Source: Liolophura sinensis | Lineage: Eukaryota; Mollusca; Polyplacophora; Chitonida; Chitonidae | DNA: 64,000 nucleotides | Reading direction: 5' to 3' | NCBI RefSeq assembly: GCF_032854445.1 | Contig: NC_088295.1 | Coordinates: forward strand, 63,285,249-63,349,248 | Shown: positions 38,251-51,277 of the stretch, one piece after another | How the letters are laid out: each line of letters starts with the position of its first letter | Numbering within the stretch: the stretch's first letter is position 1 | Position numbers and translations under genes: made by a program | Notes under the pieces: generated by a model | What the model was told of the DNA's origin: nothing | The model's database searches: none | Seen by the model: only the letters and a program-made list of their open reading frames with translations

Positions 38251-38981
38251 GTTCAGCCTATGTGAAAAAAACACTGATTACCCAGTATACATGTACTTAA
38301 CATCACCATGTAGGTGTGTCATAATACATATCCATAGATCGTGGCGTTAAAATTTCACGATCTTTGTATGCCATTGTCATGGTGGATATAATTTACATTT
38401 TATCATGATTTCGTATTTTATAACCACTCATTAATTTAGGGATGATTGTTTTACTCTTTCAGCTCAACAAGATTGTATTTGATATTTTTCATAGAGTGAT
38501 TTATTGTTTGCATAATTGGTGACACCAAAGAATTCCAGTTTATAAATGTGCATATATATCACACTGTGGCTGAAGGTAGACTTCATTGCATGTATCATTG
38601 CTAAGACTTAAAGAATACTATATACTGTGCTTCTAACATGTGGATGGTGGCAGAATATTGAAAAATCTCATTGTCAGGGTAGGAAATTTTTTAGTTTTAA
38701 TTTGACGTAAAATTGAGCGCTATGGTTACAGTTTTGCTAAGGTTAATAGTTTTTGTTCCAAGGTTGCTCAGACATCTTGCTGGGAACATGTATGTTGATA
38801 GCCATGCTTACTGAATAATTTACATAAATGTGAGATAAGATTGCATATGAGGTTTTATCACGATCGTAATTATCTCTTCTCCTTGTTCACAGCCACATGT
38901 TATAGCACACTGTTGACTGCATAAAGCATCACTATCATGATTAGAACACACCTCATTATGAAAAATACACAAGGGATGATT

Positions 38982-38999
38982 CCCCCCCCCCCCCCCCCC
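38982..38999. repeat. Homopolymer of 18 C
   Basis: An uninterrupted run of 18 C on the + strand. Length errors are common in such tracts. Confidence 0.9.
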
Positions 39000-39032
39000 G
39001 GTCAGATTTACCGTAAATCAACTAAAAATTTT

Positions 39033-39107
39033 GCCCACCACTTGTTTGCACATTTTGCCCATCACTTGTTTGCACATTTTTCCCATCACTTGTTTGCACA
39101 TTTTGCC
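39033..39107. repeat. 24-bp tandem repeat, three copies
   Basis: Units at 39033-39056, 39057-39080 and 39081-39104 share CACTTGTTTGCACATTTT with one or two changes. The 24-bp period keeps a short frame open, which gives a repetitive chance peptide. Confidence 0.85.
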
Positions 39108-40199
39108 GTATTCTGAGGGGAAATGTAAGTGTCAGCACCACAAAAAATATTTTTACGATGGTATTTATTTGCCTATGAAGCTGCACTCTTTTGGCCAAAT
39201 TTTAGGTCATTTTCGCGTTAGAATGAGCCATGTGTGGTCTCAAAATGGAAACAGGCTTAAAACAACCACAGACATTTCCTCTGGCGTCTTTGTTCACATG
39301 TAATCGGCCATTCTTGTGAGGCTGTGGTGATGCACCATCCATCTGATCCATTTGTCCTGTTCCCAGCTCTAATTGTTAAATTTGATTGTTCCGTATTGTA
39401 TTGTGCAGGATTGAAGTGGTCTGCTCAGGTAGAGGGCAAACCTTTTATTCCGTGGGAGACAATATGGCCTACCTTAATTCTTTAATATTTTCAACTGCCT
39501 CTGCGACCAATAATTTGAAACATTCCGAGAGAACTATGGGGTGTACAGAATTGATTTGCACAGTTTTACTTTGAAGCTATTATGAAAAGGTTGAAGATCA
39601 CAGTATTCTAGAACACTAAATAATGAAAGACCTCTAGGTTTTTAAAGGTAGAATTTGCGAAAGTAAGACAGTTTAACTAATAGTCATGTCATTGTAACAG
39701 TGTATTAAGATTTGTTTAAGGCATAGACGTAATATGAGCTATATATTAAATGTGCTAGACAAAATCACGCTTGTGCTGATTTAGATATTAATGATAAGTG
39801 GCCATTATATGAATAGATTTTGATGTAGGTTTTTTATACCCAGAGGATTCAGTTATGTACCACAGAGTGATTGAAACCAAATTCCCCCTATGGTCAACTA
39901 AGGTTTGCTAATGCTGTTTGTTCTTGTGTGACATATTAACTTGCCTTACAATTGCACTTCCCTGAAATCATCACAAGTTATAGTGTATTAGTATTTGCCT
40001 GTAACCCGGACTCCACCAAAACCCTTGGGCTCCATTCTCTGTCTGAAGAGATGCTTTTCAAATCTATATTTCTATGTACAGCTGTTTATGCGTATTTCAA
40101 AATGATGTTATCATTGTCTCTCTATATGCGTAGTTGTATGTGTAACTTTAAGTGTTACTACAGACTAAATAGCCAGATGCTTTCTTCTTTGCTTTTCCA

Positions 40200-40224
40200 T
40201 CCCTCCACCCCCTCACCCCCCCCC
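40200..40224. repeat. C-rich low-complexity tract
   Basis: C runs of up to 9 separated by single T or A, followed by a T run. No gene is associated. Confidence 0.7.
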
Positions 40225-41787
40225 ATTTTTTTTTCTTAGTAAAGGTACAAATTTGGATGACTTACAAAAGTTCTGAACACACATAAAAACCCTTAAGTTT
40301 TATTCCAAATGATAGACAACTGAGACTAGTGCTTTAAATCTGGCACTTGTGTTGTTGTTACTCAGCTGTCAGTGACGACAACATCCATTCCCTTCTGCGG
40401 GGAGTTAGCTGTCGAGGCTTAGGTAATCAACACTAAGCTTTTTCTCACTGTTGCTGAACTCCACTTCCCTCCAAGGCTAAACACAGGCCACATTTCATTG
40501 AGCTGGTAATGTCTTCTGACAAGCAATTCAAGTAGACATAATAAGCAAATAACTGCATTTTGGGACACAATTAATATTCCTGAAAATCCATTGGCCTTGT
40601 AAACATCGCTGCAGGGTAACTGGAAGCTATATGATGTGAAATCCAGCTCTTGATTTCTCATTAACGGTGTCAAATTACTGCCGCCTATGTGTTTGCTAGT
40701 GTACATCTATATCTTAAGTTTTTTTTTTTTCTTTTAAATCTGCATGCACTCTAAATGATGCTAGAGTATAGAGTATTGAATGTACATGTAGTCTGTTTGG
40801 ATCATGATGCCCCCAGGGGGGATAACTTTATCATTGTTCATTTTTGTCTGTATTATATTTTTATAGCTCTTAAACCAGTGGACAAAAGTTAATTTGTTCG
40901 TTGTGGTAAATTTTAGGCGTATCAACTTCCCAAAGTTCACAATAAGAGAGATATGCCAGTACATGTTGCTACATTTTGACATGCACATGTATTTTATTAT
41001 AAGACATGCATTCTTAAGAATTTCTTAAGAAAGATATAATCACACTAGCTTATCTGAAGATCTCTCTCTAAAAGCTCATAAATCATCAGTTAGACAGATT
41101 ATGGGATTCGTATTTCACACTAGTGCTATAAACATTGACCATAACCCTGTGAGATATGTGAGTAAATATAAAATGGCAGAAAAACTAGCTGAAGATCAAG
41201 TTGGCATGATTTATGTTTTCTGCCAGGTGTCAGTTTACTGAAATCAATACCTGCCAGGATGATAAGCCATAATTTATAAGTGTGTCGATTACCACCCGAT
41301 GACGGCATGCTAGTAACGTAATGCACCTGTTTGTGCTGTGTTTCCATGGTAACTCCTCCGCATATTTCAGACCTTTATGTTCGCTGCGGACTTCTTGTTG
41401 TTGATGAATGATGAAACTGTGATGCAACCGAGCAAAAACTTCCACAATCTCTGGTTGTTATGTATTCTCACACAAATTGCCTCATCATATGGTGGCACTT
41501 TTATTGCCACGTTAAATCATACTTATTGCTGATTTATGGTGACACCAGCATGTAGGCCATAAAAATGCAAGCAAACAAAGCAGCACTTAGTCCAAAAATC
41601 TGTCGTTTGTGGCCTTCCATAGATTAATGTTATACCAACAGTTTGTCATTGAATGTCAGAAACTATGTGGCCCTCGTTAAAAAGAACTTACATTGAAAAA
41701 AATTAAACTTCGTTGTACATGGACAAATTCTGGGTTAAACATTTACTAACATCTTAGTTACAAGAGAAGTTTGGCGCGGTTATTCAA

Positions 41788-42314
41788 GTACTGGTGCCAC
41801 TATATGTACATGTATTAGCTACAGGTGCCACTATATGTACATGTATTAGCTACTGGTGCCACTATATGTACATGTATTAGCTACTGGTGCCACTATATGT
41901 ACATGTATTAACTACTGGTGCCACTATATGTACATGTATTAACTACTGGTACCACTATATGTACATGTATTAGCTATTGGTACCACTCTGTGTACATGTA
42001 TTAGCTACAGGTGCCACTATATGTACATGTATTAGCTACTGGTACCACTATATATACATTTATTAGCTACTGGTGCCACTATATGTACATGTTTTAGCTA
42101 CTGGTACCACCATATGTACATGTATTAACTACTGGTGCCACTATATGTACATGTATTAGCTACTGGTACCACTCTATGTACATGTATTAACTACTGGTGC
42201 CACTATATGTACAGGTATTAGCTACTGGTACCACTATGTGTACATGTATTAACTACTTGTGCCACTGTACATGTATTAGCTACTGGCACCACTAAATGTA
42301 CATGTATTAGCTAC
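41788..42314. repeat. 31-bp minisatellite, about 17 units
   Basis: Tandem units of CTACTGGTGCCACTATATG followed by TACATGTATTAG. GTGCC alternates with GTACC, and TATTAG with TATTAA. Every unit contains the palindrome TACATGTA or a close variant. One unit near 42262 is shortened. Confidence 0.95.
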
Positions 42315-42813
42315 AAAGAGTAACTACTACACTGCATATACATGTATGTAGCACAAAATGGTATGCTTTTTAGTTCATTTGATACCAGTACTATATTGTA
42401 CTGAAAAAAGGATAGTTTACAGCACAAGTGACAGAAGGCTAATTGGTGTATTTACCTGTAATTAATATAAGTGGCAATACATTGCACCTGTCTAAGAGTA
42501 TTAATGCCTAAAGGCTAAGGAATTTGCACTGTTAAATTGCCCTGTCACACAGATTTAGTATGGTGTGAGTGACACACATTGTACTGGTAGTTTGTCTGCT
42601 TGCCTGACTCGTCGGAATGCTGCCATAGTATGAAAGAATAACTCGAGCCAAATTGATTTTGTAATTACAGCGATACATGCTGAATGATGAGAACCATTTC
42701 AGAAAAAGTGATTTTAAAATTAGAGGGATATGTGGCAGAAAGTTTTTCTGAAGTATGCTTGCATTTGCTAAGGTCTCTCAATCACATGACACTTTGGCTC
42801 TAAGAGTGATACT

Positions 42814-42995
42814 GGGGGCCTCAGTTGGTTAGCGCTCTAGGGCAGCGTAAAGACTCAAGAGCCTCTCACCAATGCAGTCACTGTGAGTTCAAGTCCAACT
42901 CAGGCTGGCTTCCTCTCCGGCCGTAATGCTGCCCGTCGTCGTATAAGTGAGATATTCTTGGGTATGGCGTAAAACACCAATCAAATAAACAAATA
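42814..42995 (+). mobile_element. SINE family A, copy with internal deletion
   Basis: The tRNA-like head (GGCCTCAGTTGGTTAGCG, then GAGTTCAAGTCC) and the 3' end are present. The roughly 75-85 bp that normally separate GGCCGTA from ATAATGCTGG are gone, leaving GGCCGTAATGCTG. Flanks TAAGAGTGATACT (42801-42813) and CTAAGTGATACT (42996-43007) support a target-site duplication. Confidence 0.85.
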
Positions 42996-45222
42996 CTAAG
43001 TGATACTTAAGACTCCCTTGTGGATAAAGGTGTGTTACATGCTGAATTCTCTTTTTCTATTTTTCACCAGTGTGCTAATACTATATATACTCAGATTTTA
43101 CTATTTTATAACAGTTAGGTTTTTCTTTCCTGTACCGGTATTAATCTTTTAAACAAACAAGGTCAGAGTAATTTGATATCACGTTATTGATAAAACATAT
43201 TGGTTTAAGTGATTCATACATGTACAAATGGAATTCCGGGTGCATTTTTGATGAGATTGTGTTGCTAATACTCAGGTACAGTGAAAAACATCACAGATAT
43301 TAAATCACTATTTATGAAAGGTTTAGGATAAATATTGCCAAGATTTACCTAATTTAACACATTTCCTCCATAAACTGAAAATTTTTAATCAGGAATTTTG
43401 CCTGCTAGTTTTCAGTGTAATTATGCCGTGCAGATGATTTATTGTCAAAGCTGAACATGAAATATTCATACTGGCCTTTGCAGAGAATGAATATATCGCC
43501 GTGTTGGAGAAAAATAACAATGTGAAACACAAAACGTTCAGTATCTGTATACAAATCCAGGTGTTCAAAGCTTTCAAGGCAGTACAAAACTGTAACTGGC
43601 TTCAAAACGAGAGTTGAAGTGGCGTGTGCTAGTGGTTTGGCACAAGACGTTTATAATGTTTGGCTGGGATTGTGCCTTCTGTCCCCTCCTCCCTTGTAAC
43701 TGTGAATCAACTGGAGTTCCCGCTCCATTCAGTGCCCTAACTGTCATTTTTCATCTTGAAAGCTGGCGACGAACGTCGGAAGTCTTTGATCTTTGGATCT
43801 ACAGTAGCTGTTCATCATTTACCTGGGCAGTGAATAAAAAGTAGATAGAAAAGAGGACAGGACATATTAGGGGGACATTTCCTCCACAGAATGGCGGGTT
43901 CATGGGGGCAATAAGCAGGTGAAGGGCTAGACACAATCATGGTGAATGGTCGGGATTTAGGTGTACACCTGACTTTTGTACTGATACTGGGCACGTCTCA
44001 TAGAGCATCGCTGTTCTTCTGTAAATTGATCCACCCCCTGATCTATGATGTATATTTCACTTCCTTCACCAGAAGTGAGGTGTCTAAGTAAGGTTAAATG
44101 ATGAAGCCACCTTGCCCTGCAGGTATTCCCAGGTTAATCCAAGCAGGGGGGTCATTTATCACTCATCTACCCCACGACAAGTCCCTATTCAAAAGGTCTA
44201 ATCCTTACACCTATAGGGCCAGGGGCAAAATCTGATGGGTTGATAGAGCTTTGTGACCCCCACTGTTTACAAACCCCTGGGCGCGGGGATCAAAGCTCCC
44301 CTAAGCACCATCCTTCACGGGCCTGTCATCGGATTCCTTCCACTCGTACAATACATGTATACAGATGAACTGATAGTAGTAATTATTTATTTGCTAAATC
44401 TTGTTAAAACTAATTAAATCATTTTTTTTTTCTTCACACAGTTTTGTAAGGATTCCCTTTTAATGTAGAAAGGAATTATAGCACTGCCCTGTGTCGTGGC
44501 TCATTTTGCTGTTCCCCGGGTGCAAATACTGACAGGAATTTTACAACATACACGATGACATGCTTCATAGACCATGACTTATGCGCCAAAATTCTGTCCC
44601 TTCTCGTTTTTTCTGGCTGCCAGCATTAGTCCATAATCTTTGGTTTTCTGAAACATTTGTGAAATAATCCAGGCTTTTAAAAGGCAGAACCTCCGTTTGC
44701 GTATACTAGCATTTATTCCACAATGCATGTATTTGATGGCAAATCTAAATTCAGGAGAGCTAAACAAAGCAAAATATATTGTACAGTTATTACTTCTTCG
44801 CTTCATTCATTTTCAAAACGACCTCAGCTCAAATGCTCAAGTATTAAGCTCTAAAAATTCTGTTTGCTTTAACCGTAATATGATTTTGGGCAATATTATG
44901 TAGTGAGTGTTTGTGTTAAATTATAGTTCATGTATTTATTGGATTGTTCTTTTATGGCAAATCCAAGAATATATATGTAAGCTATCTGATTGCAATCAGG
45001 TTTATGGGTGAAGGAAAGTTGGAAAAGCCCAGAAAGAACCACCAAACTTTGGCAGGCTTATGACCTGAATTATAGCTGAGCTAGCATTAAATCAGAGCCT
45101 ATGTTTATTTACATGTAACTTCATAACACTGAAGTCTTTTGTGACCTTTAATCTCTAGCTCTTTGGATATTTGAGAACCATTATGCCTTTGTTTGCACAT
45201 GCCTTCAGGCTTTGTTAGCCAA

Positions 45223-45245
45223 TTTTTTTTTTTTTTTTTTTTTTT
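45223..45245. repeat. Poly(T) run of 23
   Basis: An uninterrupted T tract. It could be the poly(A) end of a minus-strand retroelement, but no element is recognisable beside it. Confidence 0.85.
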
Positions 45246-46195
45246 AGCAATCAATGTCATCCATCTTCTCATTTAAGAAAAATCATGTAATCTAAATACA
45301 GCATTGGAAAGTAGATTTGCATCATGCCTTCATTCGCTTTATATACCAGGTTTCTGCCTGTATTACTTGTTAGTGCATGTAATTAACAAGTGATTTTCAT
45401 CTAATTGCATTGATTGCGTGCCATCGCGGGGAGCTTTAAGTCAGTGTCACTGAGGGAATGCGATTTAAAAATCGTTCTGGATTTTCTCATGAATTTATGT
45501 ACATGTATATTTTTTAACCAACCCATCCTCTTATTAGGTGTAAGAAACTTAGATGTACGGATTAAGAGAGATTATTAGACATATGCCTGTGATTAACTCT
45601 TTAATATATTGAGCAGATTGGTGTTAAGTTGTGTGCCTGACTTAATCTCCTGCGCCTGGAGAGATTATGGGTCTAACAGCTGCATATATTCTTAACATGT
45701 TATTTTGTGGAATTCAGAATCCCTGTACTTAGGCTAATGAACAGAGATTACTCATCAGATATTGCATTCTTAATCCCGTATGAAGTATTTGACATGCTTA
45801 TTCGAAGGCCTTAATCTTATTAAATATGTTAATGAGGTATACTGGAGACAAGGCTTGACTGAACACCTGTATAGGTGTTTAATTATGATACACATGTTTA
45901 GTAACAACTGGTATGTTACAAATGGAATGTGAGTTCTCCTTATAATAATGTATATGATAAATGTACTTGATGCAGTATTACCAGTATTAAACATTCTTGT
46001 TGCAGAACAATGGTATCAATGGAGGTTAACTAGTTTTTCTAGAGCTCAATTAATAACACTTGTATAGCAAACAATGGTTTCCTGTCCTTGTTATAGTTTT
46101 CAATGACATCAAGCTATAATCTTGAGTATGTAGGCAATGACTATCCATGAAACTGTCAGCCTGGTGTAAAAACGTTAGGAATTTCTGGAGTAAGA

Positions 46196-46219
46196 ATATA
46201 TATATATATATATATATAT
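46196..46219. repeat. (AT)n microsatellite
   Basis: An alternating AT run directly abutting a (TTTA)n run that belongs to the adjacent minus-strand SINE end. Confidence 0.85.
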
Positions 46220-46315
46220 TTATTTATTTATTTATTTATTTATTTGGTTGATGTTTAACACTGCAATCATTAATATTTATCTTATATGAATTGGTCAGAT
46301 TTACGTTTTGTGGGA
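46220..46315 (-). mobile_element. SINE family A, diverged fragment, minus strand
   Basis: After a (TTTA)n start, GGTTGATGTTTAACACTGCA and ATTAATATTTATCTTATATGA follow the reversed family A 3' end with many substitutions. Confidence 0.5.
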
Positions 46316-46919
46316 ACAGCACTAACCTTGGGGTATTACATTCTGCCCCTTTCTAGGTATAACTATATCTGACAAACCCTCTGACTGAGAGTCACAGCAA
46401 AACTCTGCCCTCTTGAGCAAGAGTGCAGTACTTCTGTTGTAATCAGTCAATGACTTCTCATCATCCATTTAACCATGAAGTATGTTTCACAAAAGTTGAT
46501 TCTTCAACATTGTATGTGACTTTTGCAATGCAATGTATTTATATATATCATTGGACCATTGTTTACTGTCCAGATTTCTGTTCTGCAAAGGCAGTACAGA
46601 TGCGTTGTAGTTAACGGCACTCTAGTTGTTATTCCACCATTGTGGGTCTGGGTTTTTTCAGGTTATATGTCATTTGTTAAATAGGCCCAGTACAAACCTT
46701 AATACATGCACTATTACACGTTTGCTGCAAATAGTCTTAATCGGGTAAGAAGATGGAAATTGATCACTCTGGATGAGTATGTTAAATATTTACTGACACA
46801 GTTTTTAACATCAAAAAGAATTCATCACAAATATTTATTCATTGTACTGATAAGATGAGATTGAGTTTGGCATTTGTGTATGAGGTAGAGGTTGAGGCTC
46901 ATACGTGTAATTTCTCCTG

Positions 46920-47286
46920 ACAACTTGTATTATGAGAGTTTCTGGAGACACCATCAAAGAAATGCGGTAACATATACATGATACATCATCAACTAGACTA
47001 AAGGTTGTCATTGGTGTACCCAAAGGTCACTACTGTTGTAATTAACTTTCCACTACCATCCATGTAAGCCTTCGATGTTCAAGATATGAACCTAATATCC
47101 TTTTTTAAAGTTCAGTAAATTCTTTTAGAAAACACGATCAAAGAAATACTGCAGCATACACATTGTATATCATCAACCAGGTTGTCGGTGATACGCCAAA
47201 ATTTTACCACTGTAGCAGGATTCTAGCATTCTACTTCCATCCATGTAAGACTTCATTGTTTTAGTTACAGACCTAAAACCTTCAAA
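46920..47286. repeat. Diverged two-copy tandem duplication, about 183 bp each
   Basis: Copy 1 (about 46920-47102) and copy 2 (about 47103-47286) share ATCAAAGAAAT, CATATACA or CATACACA, ATCATCAAC, TTGTC, CCATCCATGTAAG and AACCTAA or GACCTAA in the same order at offsets of 181-184 bp. They differ at perhaps a quarter of positions by eye. The duplication ends about 730 bp before the TMEM135-like helix exon. Confidence 0.75.
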
Positions 47287-47373
47287 CTCCGGTACAGTAC
47301 ATGGGTAGAACGTTTCTAGATTAAACGTTCATAGAACGTCAGGTGATGAACTGAGAGCAAAAAGCTTTTGCTA

Positions 47374-47513
47374 TTATTTATTTATTTATGTATTTGATTG
47401 GTGTTTTATGCTGCATTCAAGAATATTTCACTTATACGACAGCAGCCAGCATTATGGTGGGAGGAAACAGGGCAGGGTCTGGGGTAAAACCCACAACTAT
47501 CCACAGGTTGCTC
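47374..47513 (-). mobile_element. SINE family A, 5'-truncated copy, minus strand
   Basis: (TTTA)n, TTGATTGGTGTTTTATGC, AAGAATATTTCACTTATACG and CAGCATTATGGTGGGAGG give the reversed 3' half of family A, ending near CCACAGGTTGCT. It lies about 500 bp before the 48014 exon. Confidence 0.85.
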
Positions 47514-48013
47514 TTTTGTTAATAAGCCAAAAGACTTGAAAGTTGTGTGAAAGCATTCCATGGTGAGCAGCTACATGTATATGTAACTAAGATGGCCGCC
47601 GATAGTTTGCTACATTCATTGCACAGACATATCATAAGCATGTAAAACCAGCAGACTGTTGCTTCACAGAGAACTTTTAGTGAAGCAGATGAGAATATTT
47701 ACAATGGTTTGCTGGACGGAGAGTACAACATGCATACATGTTTGTTTTCAAGACACATGTTTATTCACATGCGGATTTTGGGAAATATTCAACTATACTG
47801 AATTAATTGCCTTGGTGTTATGATGCAACAGGTATACTATGTGTACATTTGGTTTACAGAATGTGTTTCATTAACTGAATTATTATATTCAGGTTTAATT
47901 TCTTACATATTTTTTAGACTTGTTTTGATTATGAATTATTGTTTTTTGGGTTTTTTTCATGTTTCCCAAAATGTTCATGTTTGAGTTCGAACGTTTGACT
48001 TTTTCTTCCACAG

Positions 48014-48060
48014 GTGTGGCTCTTCAGCGCTGTCTTAGCGATCTACCTCTATTTATTCAG
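48014..48060 (+). CDS. TMEM135: TMEM135-like internal exon encoding a membrane helix
   Basis: A 47-bp exon with a strong acceptor (TTTTTCTTCCACAG, ending at 48013) and donor GTAAGT from 48061. In phase 0 it reads VWLFSAVLAIYLYLF and leaves two bases, AG, for a split codon. The peptide is almost wholly hydrophobic with aromatic residues, as expected for a transmembrane segment. Joined to the 10307 exon it gives a GEVWLF junction that matches the GEVLLF of vertebrate TMEM135, followed by a helix ending in FR at the same place. I infer that AG plus the next base encodes that arginine. I could not find the next exon before position 64000. Confidence 0.76.
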
Positions 48061-50030
48061 GTAAGTCAACTGTTACATAATAATTCTGCGTGTTTATTTC
48101 CCTTCGGAAACTTTTTTCATGACTTTGACCTCAGCATTTATATGTAGTTTAAATGCTTAGATTGGCTGGCCTAATCAACCCAGCAGTTTATTCTCAGTGG
48201 CAACGTTTCTGGAAGAAGTTGAATTAAATCAAATTGGCCCTGGAAGCGGAAGCCTTAATGAGAGTTGATTAAGCAGAATCAGCTGGGACATGACAGAACT
48301 AATGTCACCCTACAGGCTAGCAGATGGGGCCTAGCTTAGGTGATGCTCTTCAGAGGCTGTCTTTATCCCACTGATACCCCTCCCACATTCTCTCTTACTG
48401 CTTAGCCATGGTTTCTGAAGGTCAGAAATTTGGCCCCATTTGGCCTAGTGTTTTTCCAGTCGCCAATTCAGTTAGGAAAAATAAGGAAATGCCATCTCTG
48501 TTTTTGACTGACTGCCACCAGACCTAATTGACTGTCCCAAACCATCAGAGTGCCTCTTCTGATGACCATGCCAGTTGTGGTAATAAAAGAACAGCTTGCA
48601 ATGTTGACAAACTCCTTGCTGTGACATCAAGTGGGACTTCCTTTTGAACACTGCTACCCTTAGCCTGTGTTGGAATTCCACTTCTCTTAAAATCAAATTA
48701 TCGATTAAATCTTAGCCATGTTTTTAACAAGTTTGTCTCTGTCTAGAGGAGAACACGAAAGAGATCATTTGTCTGAAAAACAAGTTCTTAGTGAAACTGG
48801 TAGTTTTCAGGTGCCTGTTTGGCTATAAGCTTTGGTTAACGGCTGAAGTTTGGCAAGTACACTTTGGGAAGTGAATGAAAGTTAGTGAATCATAAGATGG
48901 CAAAGAGCCTTGTTGATACAGGAAGAATGGGATTTGTTTCGGCCAACTTTAGCCGTGTACCAATTTATTACTACGGTAGCCCTCTCCAAGTAATTTCCTC
49001 CCCACCCAACCTAGCTGATAGAAACTTCTCAGAACCGGAGTCTAGCAAAGGTGATGAATGGAAGTTAATCTTTAGTAGGTTAATCTGTTCCCTGGAAATA
49101 CACCAGTACAGACTAGACCATAGGCAGCTGGGGAGGGGAGAGGAGATGAAAACCTAGGAAGGAAATTAACTGTTTTCCAGTGAAAAGGTTCAATAGAAAG
49201 TGAAGGACAGATTAACCCTGGGTTCTGTTGTGCTCCCTAATGAAACCCTCCTTCGCAGTTCTCAATCAATCCCAGTCTAATCTCCGTCCTATTTTGTACA
49301 GCTAATGTGTCCTGGTTGGAGAATAAATTGCGCAATGTACGACAGCTTCGTAACGGGAGCCCAGAAAGTATTGACTTTAATTCCGCCAGAGATTCCTCGG
49401 CAGTTAAGAAAGTAGTGGAATATTTATTTCTTCTCTGCCCAAAGAGACTGTCACAACTCGTACCCTTGTCACACCTGACCTTAATCCTCCAGTCACATAA
49501 AATAAGAGAAAACTGACTCGGATAATCGCTCCTTCAACAAACTGGATCTGATAAACTGCTGCCTAGGAGGGGCATGGCTTGAGGCCTGGCTCCATTATAT
49601 AATATGAGCCTAGTTAACATGTGGTTTATTAGAGCCGACTGATGCGTATATTGGATACATAAATCTAGACCACTCTTAACAACCCAGGAGTTTGGTAGTG
49701 AAGTTTTCTAACTCTATTGTAAATCTGTGGCGTTAGTGTTTATAATATCACTCAATAAATCCTAAGTAGCAGCCACCTGGACTGATTTATTACTTCATTA
49801 ATTGAAGAATGTATGTATTTGAAGGTTTAATTTCAGAATGACCTGTGGTCATATTATATGCATCGTCAATAGTCACTTAAGTTACATACACAGCAGTACG
49901 TATTTCTCTAATCTGGACATTGAATCGTCTTTCACACAGTTTTACATCGTTGACCACTTATTATGACTAAGGCCCCGAAGTCGTTGAGAGTGGAAAAGTC
50001 TACCAATTCACTGCACAGTGACATGATTGA

Positions 50031-50074
50031 TTGATTGATTTATTTGATTGGTGTTTTACGCCCTACTGAAGAAT
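50031..50074 (-). mobile_element. SINE family A, 44-bp ultra-short insertion
   Basis: Only the extreme 3' end is present: (TTGA)n, TTTATTTGATTGGTGTTTTA, CGCCCTACTGAAGAAT. It lies between two exact copies of AGTGACATGATTGA (50017-50030 and 50075-50088), a 14-bp target-site duplication, so this is a complete insertion event and not a decayed longer copy. Confidence 0.88.
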
Positions 50075-51277
50075 AGTGACATGATTGAACACACACTTGC
50101 AGTGGTTCTGGTGTTCAGGTGTCGCTTGACCCTCCTCACTGAGCTACATCATACTCCCAGAAATCAGGAAATAAATTCTTTAAATTGCAGAGGCATTTGA
50201 ATTAAGGACAGTACTGGGCAACACTAAATCTGCCTGTTGTTGTTTTTTATGAGCATCTGTCGTTATTTTTAGATACATTCCAACTGTATATGGTAAGTGG
50301 TGTAAGATTAGCACTCGTCTTAATGATTTGACAGCTGAGGAATAAGGTGCAGCACCTAAGGTTATTAACCCAAATAAATTGTTTGTGTTAATGAGTGTGT
50401 ATTTACCTGGGTATTTCTGCCTTAGGTGATTTGCATGCTGATTACGAACACAGGTGGTAATTAAAGGTGTTTGGTATAGGTAAATGCCTAGTTAGTTGTT
50501 GACCCCATATTACAGATTACTGTGGTCAATCACTTGTCTGAACTATCTTACATGTAGCACTGATTTCAACAGGTCTGTAGTATACAGAACGAAAAAGATG
50601 TGAACAATCGCTAACTGTTTTAAGCCATGAGTTTTTATCAGCAGGCTGTCGAGCCGTCAGTATTGAATGACATCAAACAGGAAAACTTTGACTGGAGTAA
50701 TTTGTTTTCACTGTCGATTGTCAAAGCTTCTCACGGACTGTCAGAACTGTTCTTATACGTCAAAATAGTAGGTCGATAAAATCTTACTATCATTTATGTA
50801 AGCTCACTTGTCAAATATATATATTCATAAAATATGTGACTGTATTTAGGCTGGCAGACTGAATGAAAATAGCTATCGACTAGATTAAAAGAAGAGAGGA
50901 ATTGTGTTTTAATCATTACTCTTGCATCTGAAGAGATTCAGGACAAAAGTGTGTTGAAGTAAAGCCTCAAAAGGTGCTCAGAATGTGTGTACCAGCATCT
51001 GTTATTTTAACATTTTTTCTAACAAATTTTATTTTAACAATTTTTTTCCTTCTTGAGTGATTTGTACGTGGTAAGAAACGAGCTATTGTTAATTAAGTGA
51101 AAATTTGGCGTCAGCTGATAAAATACATAGAAATTTTGATATATATTTTTTTACAGACGTGATTATCAGCTTTACTCGGAACTGTTTTACTTGCAGCCTA
51201 TATAACACATTCTCTTTTCATTCATATGTCCATGTATAGAGCGAACAGTCTTTTAGAAGAACTTTTAAAAAGTTTCA

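Larger units (their letters stand above)
10373..48013 (+). other. TMEM135: 37.6-kb intron between two TMEM135-like exons
   Basis: The intron starts GTAAGT and ends with a pyrimidine-rich tract reading TTTTTCTTCCACAG at 48000-48013. Its 37,641 bp carry SINE copies of two families, minisatellites, a MITE-like element and duplications listed separately. The remaining spacers are AT-rich with short chance frames. I saw no nested gene on either strand that I could support. An additional alternatively used exon inside it is possible but not shown. Confidence 0.7.

Noticed and set aside
49301-49420. Candidate exon after TTTTGTACAG at 49302, with an open frame
   Set aside because: Joined to the AG left by the 48014 exon it gives TAA at once. 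No clear donor follows and the peptide is not TMEM135-like.
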